A DNA stretch of 16,145 nt from Paracoccaceae bacterium (lineage in GTDB: Bacteria; Pseudomonadota; Alphaproteobacteria; Rhodobacterales; Rhodobacteraceae). The stretch lies in assembly GCA_007128865.1 (NCBI GenBank), contig SKWP01000164.1:1-16145 (forward strand), given 5' to 3'. The first letter of the stretch is position 1. Every line of letters begins with the position of its first letter. Below are positions 7,915-15,300 of the stretch, piece after piece. The translations under genes were made by a program, and so were the position numbers. The notes beneath the pieces are model-generated. The model made no database searches, was not told the origin of the DNA, and saw nothing but the letters and a program-made list of their open reading frames with translations.

Positions 7915-8218
7915 ACTAACTGACGAAAGATGCCCACTGAGCGCTTGGAGCCCATGGCGGACGGTGGCCCCCTGGCCCGGAATCAAGGCGCGCAGCGCCG
8001 CCGGGCCGCGCCCGACCGCCCCCATCGGGCGGGCGCCCTGCAACGGTGCAAGCTGTGGCGCCGTCGGATGTTCTTGCACCATAAACCGCCCGGGTATCCG
8101 CCATTGCAGCGCCCACCCGGCGGTCGGACGCCGCCCTGGGTTGCGTCTCCGGTCAAGGGCCGCTCTGCCCCGCATATCTACCCCTCGCCTCGCATGGCGG
8201 AACCTGGTGTCGGGTTGG

Positions 8219-8227
8219 GAACACTAG
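8219..8227 (-). repeat. right inverted end of the putative inserted element, overlapping the flgE stop codon
   Basis: GAACACTAG is the inverted partner of 7906-7914. The flgE stop codon TAG (8226-8224) lies inside this CTAG, so insertion here would leave the FlgE reading frame intact. Confidence 0.5.
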
Positions 8228-9492
8228 CTGCGCAGGTTCATGATTGTCTGCATCATCTGCGACGATGTCTCCATCGCCTTGGCATTGGCCTGATAGTTGC
8301 GCTGCGCCGTGATCAGGGTGACCAGTTCCTCGGTCAGATCGACATTGGCCATTTCCAGCGCACCCGAACGCAGCCTGCCAAAGCCGGTGCCGCCCGGCGA
8401 CCCGGCCAGCGGTTCGCCGGCATCCGTGGTGGCTCCGAACGATGCCGCGCCCATCGGGCGCAACGCCCCGGGGTTGGGGAAGTTGACCAGCAGAAGCTTG
8501 CCGCGGGCCACCCGGGCATCGGCGCCATAGGATGCCCAGACGGTGCCTTCGGAATCGATGTCGAGCGTTGTCAGCTGGCTGACGGTCTGGCCGTTCTGGC
8601 GCGCGGCGGCCACCGCAAAGGCGCTGCCGTGCAGTTGCGAGGCAGCAAGGTCCAGCGTCAGGGCGCTGTCAGGCCCTGCGAACCCGAGCCGTGCAGGAGA
8701 TTGCAATTGCCCGTCCGGGCCGAACACGAGCCGGTTGGTGGTGCTTGCATTCATCGCTACGCCGTCGCGCATCAGATGGATGGCATATTCGGTCTGAGGG
8801 TTTTCGGGCGTCGGGTCTGCCAGACGCACCAGATAGACTTCGGCCTCGATCGCGCGGCCGTTGCCATCGAAAACCGGCATCTGTGTCCGGTGGGCCCAGG
8901 TTCCGGGGTCCGCGGCATCGAATTCCCCCGCGGGTGGAACGGCGGCCTGTGCGCCGGCCATTGCCGGGTCGGCGGGAAGGCGCAGTTCCAGCGCGACGGT
9001 CGAGGTCGCCACCGGTTCGCCCATGGCAAGCGGAATATGCAGCGGAACCGCCGCGGGCAGCGCCTCGGAAAGCACCTGCCCGTTCATCGCCACCGGCCAG
9101 CCCAGTAGCTGCTGGCCGGCGCTGTTGACGATGTGCCCGTCAGCCGACATCCCGAAGGCGCCGGCGCGGGAATAGACGGTCTCGTTCTGGGTGCCGGGCG
9201 CACTGCTTTCGGTGCGCAGGGCAAAGAAACCGGGCCCCTCGATCGCCAGATCCAGCCGGTTGCCGGTTCCGACAACGCTGCCCTGCGAAAAATCCTGCGC
9301 CACGCGTGTGATCTGGGTGCCCGAGCCGGCCGTCGTCCGGGCCACGGAAAACGGCGATTGCGTAAAGATGTCGGCAAACTCGGCGCGCGAACCACGAAAG
9401 CCGGTGGTGGATACATTGGCGATGTTGTGCGAGGTGACGGCGATATCCTTCTGCGCCGCGGAAAGCCCGGAAAGGGCCGTGTTCATGGACAT
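8224..9492 (-). CDS. flgE: Flagellar hook protein FlgE
   Basis: This 422-residue hook subunit (enterobacterial FlgE is about 400) has the N-terminus MSMNTALSGLSAAQKDIAVT, then SHNIANVSTTGFRGSRAEFADIF, the hook signature at residues 21-43. The C-terminus NVDLTEELVTLITAQRNYQANAKAMETSSQMMQTIMNL is the conserved terminal helix. LAIEGPGFFALR corresponds to the DLAIxGxGFF box. It polymerises into the hook, the universal joint outside the cell. ATG at 9492 was preferred over the second ATG at 9486 because GGAG (9503-9500) sits at better spacing. It lies 20 nt after flgD. The stop codon TAG coincides with the right boundary of the putative inserted element. Confidence 0.96.
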   Translation of the reverse strand: MSMNTALSGLSAAQKDIAVTSHNIANVSTTGFRGSRAEFADIFTQSPFSVARTTAGSGTQITRVAQDFSQGSVVGTGNRLDLAIEGPGFFALRTESSAPGTQNETVYSRAGAFGMSADGHIVNSAGQQLLGWPVAMNGQVLSEALPAAVPLHIPLAMGEPVATSTVALELRLPADPAMAGAQAAVPPAGEFDAADPGTWAHRTQMPVFDGNGRAIEAEVYLVRLADPTPENPQTEYAIHLMRDGVAMNASTTNRLVFGPDGQLQSPARLGFAGPDSALTLDLAASQLHGSAFAVAAARQNGQTVSQLTTLDIDSEGTVWASYGADARVARGKLLLVNFPNPGALRPMGAASFGATTDAGEPLAGSPGGTGFGRLRSGALEMANVDLTEELVTLITAQRNYQANAKAMETSSQMMQTIMNLRS

Positions 9493-9512
9493 GTCTTACT
9501 CCGATCCTGATG

Positions 9513-10193
9513 TCAGCGAATGGTTTCGACCTCGAGGCCGTGCAGGATGCCAAAGCCTTCGACGTCAAGCGTGATATCGTCCTGTCCGCGCCCCAGCGTT
9601 GCCGACAGAACCCGTGCATAGACCTGAGCGGGCAGGTCTTCGGCCCGTCCGTCCGTCGTGGCGAGAACGGAAACGCGCAGCGGCTGGCGTGCGGCAACCA
9701 GATCAGGCGGCGCGGCTTCCCAGCCGAAGCTGACCGCGCCGGCGGGCTGCGGCCCGAGGCTCTGGCGGTGCAGCAGCGCACCGGTACGCGCATCGCTGAA
9801 GCTGACCTGCACATCCTCGGCGGGGAACTCGAGCTGCGTCATGCCGCGATAGGCACCCTGCCCGTCCGGATAGACCGTTGCACCGGGCACCAGCACCGAC
9901 TGTCCGATCAGGGTCGATGCCATCCCGAGCCGCATGTCGCGCATCCCCGCGCCCAGCCCCTGCAGGCCGTCATGCAACCGGTCGATGCCTGCAACGGTGG
10001 AAAACTGCGCCATCTGGCCCAGAAATTCGGTGTTCTGCATCGGGTTGAGCGGATCCTGATTGCGCAGTTGTGCTGTCAGCAGGGTCAGAAAGTCCTGCTG
10101 TCCCAGCCTGTCCCGGGTCTGTGCATTTGCCCCGGCGGCAGCGGGGGCGGCAGGCAATGCTGACAGGTCGTCACCGATCCGGATCATCGTCAT
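9513..10193 (-). CDS. flgD: Flagellar hook cap / hook assembly protein FlgD
   Basis: This is a 226-residue protein. Residues 31-70 (GQQDFLTLLTAQLRNQDPLN followed by PMQNTEFLGQMAQFSTVAGI) are the diagnostic FlgD N-terminal export and capping motif. The rest (QLEFPAEDVQVSFSDARTGALLHRQSLGP and later AQVYARVLSATLGRGQDDITLDVEGFGIL) fits the Ig/Tudor-like C-terminal domain. FlgD caps the growing hook, is needed for FlgE polymerisation and is discarded when the hook is finished. It starts within the flgC stop (ATGA overlap, 4 nt), which suggests translational coupling. Confidence 0.94.
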   Translation of the reverse strand: MTMIRIGDDLSALPAAPAAAGANAQTRDRLGQQDFLTLLTAQLRNQDPLNPMQNTEFLGQMAQFSTVAGIDRLHDGLQGLGAGMRDMRLGMASTLIGQSVLVPGATVYPDGQGAYRGMTQLEFPAEDVQVSFSDARTGALLHRQSLGPQPAGAVSFGWEAAPPDLVAARQPLRVSVLATTDGRAEDLPAQVYARVLSATLGRGQDDITLDVEGFGILHGLEVETIR

Positions 10194-10600
10194 TCACCCA
10201 TCGACAGGGTGCGGGTCATCAGCATCCGCAGGGTGGACATGGCTTCGAGCGTGTTCTGATAGGCCCGGCTTGCCTCCAGCATCTCGACCATCTCTTCCTC
10301 GACATGAACGGCGGCCTCGTACACGAAGCCATCGGCATCGGCATGGGGATGGTCGGGGCGGAACATGCGAGCCGGTTCACGGTCCAGCGCCACGATGCGG
10401 TCGGCGCGCGGTGCGGCAAGTCCGGAACCCGGTCGGGCCTCGTCGACCACGAAAACCGGGCGAAGCGGGCGAAAGGCGGTTTCGGCGCTGCCCGATACCG
10501 TGCCGGCGTTGGCCAGGTTCGATGCCGTGGCATTGAGCCGCTGCATCTGCGCCGAAAGGGCCCGTCCGCCCAGGTCGAACACGTTGCGGATTTCGGTCAT
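10190..10600 (-). CDS. flgC: Flagellar proximal rod protein FlgC
   Basis: This 136-residue protein has the usual size for FlgC. MTEIRNVFDLGGRALSAQMQRLNATASNLAN carries the NLAN motif at residues 28-31. RPDHPHADADGFVYEAAVHVEEEMVEMLEASRAYQNTLEAM is strongly diagnostic of FlgC (PxHPxAdadGyV, then EEMVxMLEAsRaYq). It forms the proximal rod with FlgB and FlgF. It begins one nucleotide after the flgB stop. Its ribosome site (GGGGAG, 10612-10607) lies inside the flgB end, so translation of the two is probably coupled. Confidence 0.95.
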   Translation of the reverse strand: MTEIRNVFDLGGRALSAQMQRLNATASNLANAGTVSGSAETAFRPLRPVFVVDEARPGSGLAAPRADRIVALDREPARMFRPDHPHADADGFVYEAAVHVEEEMVEMLEASRAYQNTLEAMSTLRMLMTRTLSMGE

Positions 10601-10601
10601 C

Positions 10602-10991
10602 TCATTCTCCCCGGATGGCAGACATCAGCCCGCTGATGCGGCGGTTCAGCAGGGTCAGGCTGGCTTGCTGGCGAAGTGCGTTCTCGGCGAACTGCACCTG
10701 TTCGACCGCCATCTCGACGGTATTGCCGTCGAGCGAGGCGGTCGTGGGAACGCGAAAACCCGGTCCGTTCATCTGTGCTGCGGGATGCGCGAAATGCCGT
10801 GCGTCGGTGGCGCGCAGCGGGCCCTGCCCCGCAACCCGTTGTGCAAGCTCGGCGCGAAAGTCGATATCGCGCGCCTTGTAGCCGGGTGTCGAGGCATGGG
10901 CGATGTTCGACGCAAGGATTGCACCGCGTCTTTCGCCGATCTTCAGCGCTTCGGCATGCACGGCAATATGATCGCGCAGCAGGGTGGTCAT
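10602..10991 (-). CDS. flgB: Flagellar proximal rod protein FlgB
   Basis: This is a 129-residue protein. [30 protein letters not shown] near residues 20-50 is the FlgB signature, and the C-terminus [39 protein letters not shown] is the partner helix. FlgB is at the base of the rod next to FliE and the MS ring. It is the first gene of the flgB-L block. The ATG at 10991 has AAGGA at 11003-10999 with 7-nt spacing. A near-consensus sigma-54 promoter at 11046-11031 would start transcription near 11020, giving a leader of about 29 nt. That promoter overlaps another one serving the divergent gene at 11067. Confidence 0.94.
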   Translation of the reverse strand: MTTLLRDHIAVHAEALKIGERRGAILASNIAHASTPGYKARDIDFRAELAQRVAGQGPLRATDARHFAHPAAQMNGPGFRVPTTASLDGNTVEMAVEQVQFAENALRQQASLTLLNRRISGLMSAIRGE

Positions 10992-11018
10992 CGGGTCGTC
11001 CTTGGTCCGGCCAGGTTC

Positions 11019-11034
11019 TGGCCCGGGAATTGCA
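11019..11034 (+). promoter_or_regulatory. sigma-54 promoter for the divergent unknown gene at 11067
   Basis: 11019-11034 reads TGGCCCGGGAATTGCA. It matches the sigma-54 consensus TGGCACG-N4-TTGCA everywhere except one base (C for A at the fifth position). The -24 GG is at 11020-11021 and the -12 GC at 11032-11033, exactly 10 bp apart. Predicted initiation near 11045 leaves a 22-nt leader that includes the GAAGGAGA ribosome site. Its -12 element is the same TTGCAA palindrome (11030-11035) used in the other direction by the flgB promoter. An inverted repeat GGCCAG-GTT-CTGGCC (11009-11023) overlaps its -24 element and might be an operator. Confidence 0.72.
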
Positions 11035-11046
11035 AGAAGGATGCCA
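11031..11046 (-). promoter_or_regulatory. sigma-54 promoter for the flgB operon
   Basis: On the - strand, 11046-11031 reads TGGCATCCTTCTTGCA. It matches TGGCA in the -24 element and TTGCA in the -12 element, with only the C and G after TGGCA replaced. The GG (11045-11044) and GC (11033-11032) are 10 bp apart. Predicted initiation is near 11020, about 29 nt before flgB, and keeps the flgB ribosome site in the mRNA. The -12 GC is the same pair of base pairs as in the + strand promoter. Each predicted start site falls in the other promoter's -24 element. Confidence 0.75.
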
Positions 11047-11066
11047 AATGCCGAAGGAGACCGCAG

Positions 11067-11561
11067 ATGAACCGCACCACGAGGGGCTGGATCGCGCAGC
11101 TGGCGCAGATGACCAAGGCGCTTTCGGCGGCCGATGCCGTCGCGTTGCAGGGCCGGGCAGGCGAACCGCCGCTTTCGGGCCGCGTCGGCCTCGGCCTGCG
11201 AATCGCCCTGTCGCGCCGCAGGCCCGCAGGCAAGCCACCGGCGCCCGCCACGATCATTGCGCTTGCACCGGCCCCGGCCGAACCGGTGACCGACGCGGCG
11301 GAAACGCCGCCGGCCGAGCCGCCCAAACCGCAGCGCCGGGCAAAGAAGGTCAGCTTTTCAGCCGTGTCGCTGGATGATGCGGCCAGCCTGCTGACCGCCT
11401 TTGGCCAGACCGGCGACGAAGCGCCAGGCCGCCCGGCCCCCGACACGCCCGCAGCCGAAGAGGCAGCGCCAAGGGCCACCACATTTGGAGAGCCCGAGGC
11501 GCCGGATGGGTCGGATTCTTCGCCAAAGTCGGGGGCTACCCCGACCATTGCCAAAAATTAG
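11067..11561 (+). CDS. Uncharacterised Ala/Pro-rich protein, divergent from the flgB operon
   Basis: I do not recognise this 164-residue protein. Residues 1-52 form a basic N-terminal part ([20 protein letters not shown], then [15 protein letters not shown]). Residues 53-94 are Pro/Ala-rich ([16 protein letters not shown] ... [10 protein letters not shown]). Residues 95-113 ([19 protein letters not shown]) look ordered. The tail is Ala/Pro/Glu-rich and probably disordered. There is no signal peptide, membrane segment or enzymatic motif. ATG 11067 was chosen for its excellent ribosome site GAAGGAGA (11053-11060); the frame is open further upstream to 10365, but that part lies opposite flgB and flgC. 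A near-consensus sigma-54 promoter shared head-to-head with flgB suggests a flagellar role. Its place resembles that of flgA/flgM/flgN in other bacteria, but I see no convincing likeness to those proteins. Confidence 0.72.
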   Translation: MNRTTRGWIAQLAQMTKALSAADAVALQGRAGEPPLSGRVGLGLRIALSRRRPAGKPPAPATIIALAPAPAEPVTDAAETPPAEPPKPQRRAKKVSFSAVSLDDAASLLTAFGQTGDEAPGRPAPDTPAAEEAAPRATTFGEPEAPDGSDSSPKSGATPTIAKN

Positions 11562-11625
11562 CCGCAAACTTACTTTCTTGTCGGTCGCACAGCATGCGCC
11601 CATGCGGGAATCGTGAGTAGGTTTT

Positions 11626-12273
11626 GTGAACGTCCTGTCGTCGATAAAGAGTGACCAGATCCGCGTGTTGCTGGCCGATGATCACCGAATGGTTGTGGAC
11701 ATGTTCCAGCTGTTTCTGACCGACTCGGCCGGAATGTCCGTGCGCGTGGCCGAAAGCTTTGATGATGCTGCCCAGATCCTTCAGGCCGAAGGCAGTTTCG
11801 ACGTTGTCCTGCTGGACCTGAACATGCCCGGCATGAACGGTGTCGCCGGACTCAAACGCGCGATGCGCCTGAATGACGGCAAACCCGTATCGATCCTGAC
11901 CGGAAACACCACACCGCGGATGATGCAGGAGATCATGGCAACAGGCGCGGCCGGTATCGTGCTCAAGACGACGCCGTTGCGCAGCCTCGCCAATGCCATC
12001 CGCTTCATGCATTCGGGCGAACGCTATCTGCCGATGGAACTGATCAAGACGCAGGCGATGCCCGCATCCGGCAGCCGTCAGGGCAATCTGACGGACAAGG
12101 AAATGGATGTCCTGACCCAGTTGGCTGAGGGCAAGTCCAACAAGGAAATCGCCAACGAACTCCAGATGGCCGAAGCCACGGTCAAGATGCATGTCACCGG
12201 CATCTGCCGCAAGATCGGGGCCAACAACCGCACCCGGGCCGTGATCATGGCCAAGGAGATGGGGCTGGTCTGA
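11626..12273 (+). CDS. LuxR/NarL-family two-component response regulator
   Basis: This 215-residue protein has an N-terminal receiver (about 11-130) with all key residues: acidic pair D18/D19 in LLADDH, phosphoacceptor D64 in VVLLDLNMPGMNG, T92 and K114. A C-terminal LuxR-type helix-turn-helix spans about 152-213 (LTDKEMDVLTQLAEGKSNKEIANELQ, then AEATVKMHVTGICRKIGANNRT). Such proteins bind DNA as dimers once phosphorylated. Translation starts at GTG 11626; an in-frame TGA at 11614 rules out longer versions, and the ribosome site (GAGTAGG) is weak. A small GCATG/CATGC hairpin lies at 11592-11605, and no clear promoter was seen in the 64-nt gap, so read-through from the gene at 11067 is possible. 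The partner kinase may be the convergent gene at 12336-16130. Targets are unknown. Confidence 0.92.
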   Translation: MNVLSSIKSDQIRVLLADDHRMVVDMFQLFLTDSAGMSVRVAESFDDAAQILQAEGSFDVVLLDLNMPGMNGVAGLKRAMRLNDGKPVSILTGNTTPRMMQEIMATGAAGIVLKTTPLRSLANAIRFMHSGERYLPMELIKTQAMPASGSRQGNLTDKEMDVLTQLAEGKSNKEIANELQMAEATVKMHVTGICRKIGANNRTRAVIMAKEMGLV

Positions 12274-12283
12274 TACCGGCTCC

Positions 12284-12312
12284 GGGGCGGTGCCTGCCCG
12301 ACAGGCCGCCCC
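12284..12312. terminator. hairpin between convergent response regulator and kinase genes
   Basis: GGGGCGG (12284-12290) and CCTG (12293-12296) pair with CAGG (12302-12305) and CCGCCCC (12306-12312). This makes an 11-bp GC-rich stem with a 2-nt bulge and a CCCGA loop. It lies in the 62-nt gap between two convergent stop codons, where a two-way terminator is expected. There is no long T run on either side (only TTCGCG follows on the + strand), so termination may need help or be partial. Confidence 0.6.
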
Positions 12313-12335
12313 TTCGCGCTACCGGAACGGACCCT

Positions 12336-15300
12336 TCATGACTGCGACAGCAGCGCTTCGGCCGCGCCGGCCGCCGCGGCAGACTTGCATGCATGCAGAT
12401 CGGACAGGAAGCCGGGCCGGCCGACCGGACCGCGGCACAGCCACAGCCGGCCTTGGGCCTCGGGCATGTCCTGCCCGGCCGCATCGATCACGCCCACGAC
12501 AGGCACCTCTGCCCGCAGGGTGCCAAGGGCGGCTTGTGCCGCACCGATCCCGGAAACCCCGCCCAGATCGAGAACCACCGCATCCCAGCTCGCTTCCTCT
12601 GCCAGCATTTCGGCAACCTCGGTCAGGGTGCGACAGGGAAGCGTCAGGGCGCCGGCCTGTTCGAGCAGGGTTGCAAGCCCGGCCAGCCCGTCGGGGCTGG
12701 ATGAATACACAAGCACCCCCTCACCTGCCCATGCCTGCGCCGACGCGGTCGTTCCGGCCGGGGAAAGCCCCGTTCCCGGGGGTTCGATCGGCCAGAGGAT
12801 GGTGAAACGCGCCCCCTTGCCCGGCGCCGTGTCAAGGGCCAGCGCGCCGCCGTGTTCCAGCACCGCGCTTGCCACGATGGGCACGCCCAGACCGGTGCCC
12901 TTGTCGCCCTTGGTCGAGAAATAGGCGTCAAAGATGCTCGCACGGATGGCATCATCCATACCCGGTCCGTCGTCTTCGACAATGATGCGGGCATAGGGGG
13001 TATCCGTCACGGTCTCGCCGACGTCGAAGGCACGGTCCAGCTCGGCCGGTTCCGCCAGCCCGAGCGACAGCGCGATAGTCCCCGCAGCCTGCCCGCCCGG
13101 ACGGGCCGTCAGGGCATCGCGCGAATTGATGATCAGGTTCAGCACCATCTGCAAGACCGAAGTGCTGTCGGCAAAGGTCATCACCGGATGGTCAGGCAGG
13201 TCGACCGACAGCGAAACGGGCGCCCGCAGGCCGGGCCGCACCAATGCCTCGGCGTCGCGCAGCGGGCGCCGCAGATCCAGCAGTTCGTGCCGTGTCTCGC
13301 TCTTGCCGAGCGACAGCATGCGGCGCAACAGTCCCGAAGCCTGCTCCGATGCCTCGGATATCCGCCCGGCCAGCGACCGCGCCATGTCCAGATCCCCGGC
13401 TTCCCCGATCATGCTGGCCGCCCCCGAAACCACGGACAGCACATTGTTGAAATCATGGGTCAGGCCGGCTGCGATATGGCCGATTTCCTCGCGCCTGCGC
13501 GCAAGCGTCAGTTCCTCGCGGATGCGTTCGCGCTCGATCTCGTCGCGGCGCTTTTCCGAAATGTCGCGAAAGATGCACAGGATGCTCTGATCGGCATTCC
13601 GCGTCGCCGAAGTCTCGATCTCGACCGGTTCGCCGCCCGACAATCCGAGATAGGACTGCCCCTGCCAGAATCCTCCGGCTTCAAGCGCCGCATTCGCCTG
13701 CGCCGCAGCACCGCTTTCGTCGCCGCCGAAGATCAGGCCAAGCCAATCCAGCCCGATCATTTGCTCGGCAGTATCGCGCCCGAAAATCTCGACGGCGGCC
13801 GTATTGGCATAATTGATGCGCCCGTCCGCGGTGGCAAGAACGATCCCGTCGCGCGAGGCATCCATGGCCCGCGCCCGGTCTGCAAGCGCGCGCCGCTCGG
13901 CATCCTTCCATTCGGTCACATCGGTCAGGATGCAGATGCGCCCGCCATCGGGGGTGGCCTTCTGGGTTTCATGGTACCACCGGCCCGAAATGCTGCGCAG
14001 CCTGTTTTGCGAACTCTTCAGCCTGGCCTTGGCCAGCTGCCGTTCCAGCCACGCGTCCTTGTCGTCATGGGCCTTGCCGAAAACACCCTTCATCACGCCT
14101 TCGGCAAGGATATCGCGCAGCTCGAACCCGGGTTGCAGCATGTCTGCAAGCTCGGGATAAAGCGCACGGTAGCGTTCGTTGCAGATCACCAGCTTCTGGT
14201 CGGCATCGAACAGGATCAGCGCGTCCTGCATGATGTCCACGGCGCTTTTCAGTTGCGCACGGGCGGCCTTTTCGGAAGCCAGCGCAAGTTCGAGCTCCTG
14301 TGCGTGCAGACGGTTGATCGTGATGTCGGGCTGCACCGACATGAAGCCCTGCAGCGCGCCCCGGGCGTCGTGGATCGGCTGGATGGCCATGCTGATCCAG
14401 TATTTTTCGCCCGTTTTCGTGGCGTTGAGCAGTTCGCAGGTGATCGGGCGCTGCTGCCGCAGCGCCGCGCCGATGCGCCTGACCGTGGCCTGATCGGTTT
14501 CGGGGCATTGCAGGAAGGAACCCGGCTTTCTGCCCCTGATCTCGGACAGCTTGTAACCCGTCCGCTCCTCGAAGGCAGGGTTGACCCATTCAACCCCGCC
14601 GTCGGGATCGGTCGTGATGACAAGGTTGGTGGTGTTGCGGGCAATCTTGCTCAGCCGTTCGATTTCCCGACGCTGGGCATGCTGTTCGGAAACATCGCGC
14701 AGGATGGCGATATAGCCCGGCGGAATGTTGCTCCGGTCCTGCGGGCGGCGCGCGGCCGCAACCGAATAATGCCGCGTTGTCCCGTTTGCCGGGAAGGCAA
14801 GGGTATAGCCCTGGGCAACCTCCCGGCTTTCGAGATCGTTCCGGATACCGGCCGCGATCGCGGTAATGTCCGCCGGAAAATCCTCTGCGACACTCCGGCC
14901 GATCAGGGCGTTGAGGTCGAGTTGCCGCTCGATGCTCTGGTTGGCATGGAAGCCGGTGATGCGCAGGTCACTGTCGAGTTCGAGCAGGATGTCGGGAATG
15001 ACGCTGAGCGTCGAATGCAGGCGCCGCCGCTGCAGATCCTGCTCGGCGCGGATGGTGGCCAGCCGCAGCTGGGCATCGCGTTGCACCAGCATGGTTGCCA
15101 TGACATTGGCAACCGACCTGATCAGGTGGATCTCGCCTTTCAGGAAGCTCCGGTAACTGCGAACCGCATCATAGCCGACAAAGCCGAAGATCTGTCCGTC
15201 ATGGCGCAGGGGCACCGCCAGAAGCGAGCGTATCCCCTGCATTTCCAGAACCTTGCGAATGTCGTCTTCCGGATCCAGCGCACCGACATCGGCGATGTAT

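Larger units (their letters stand above)
7906..8227. mobile_element. putative MITE-like insertion between flgE and flgF, flanked by CTAG
   Basis: The flgE-flgF gap is almost exactly filled by a 314-bp segment (7910-8223) with CTAG on both sides (7906-7909 and 8224-8227). Its ends are imperfect inverted repeats: the left starts TGTTCACTAACTGAC and the right, complemented, starts TGTTCCCAACCCGAC (11 of 15 identical). Inside are several hairpins: GGCGC/GCGCC (7987-7999), CGCCCGA/TCGGGCG (8009-8031), GGTGCAAG/CTTGCACC (8045-8080) and ACCCGGCGG pairing with CCGCC and GGGT (8115-8141). Removing the segment with one CTAG joins the flgE stop to the flgF ATG across an 11-nt spacer with a GGGGA ribosome site, normal for this operon. 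No transposase is recognisable; the small open frames inside resemble nothing I know. CTAG is self-complementary, so only the five bases inside it are independent perfect-repeat evidence. Confidence 0.5.

Noticed and set aside
7906..8175. 89-residue open frame on the - strand (and 87-residue + frame) inside the flgE-flgF spacer
   Set aside because: Arg/Pro/Ala-rich composition, no ribosome site and no family resemblance. Both frames end in the inverted-repeat tips, as expected of chance frames in GC-rich repeat DNA.
11008..11024. Second - strand sigma-54-like site (GGGCCAG ... TGGCC) for flgB
   Set aside because: Transcription would begin near 10998, removing the flgB ribosome site. The site at 11046-11031 is a far better match and has a sensible leader.
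10365..11066. Upstream extension of the unknown + strand gene
   Set aside because: It lies opposite flgB and flgC and is a shadow frame. The start at 11067 has a strong ribosome site and a promoter.
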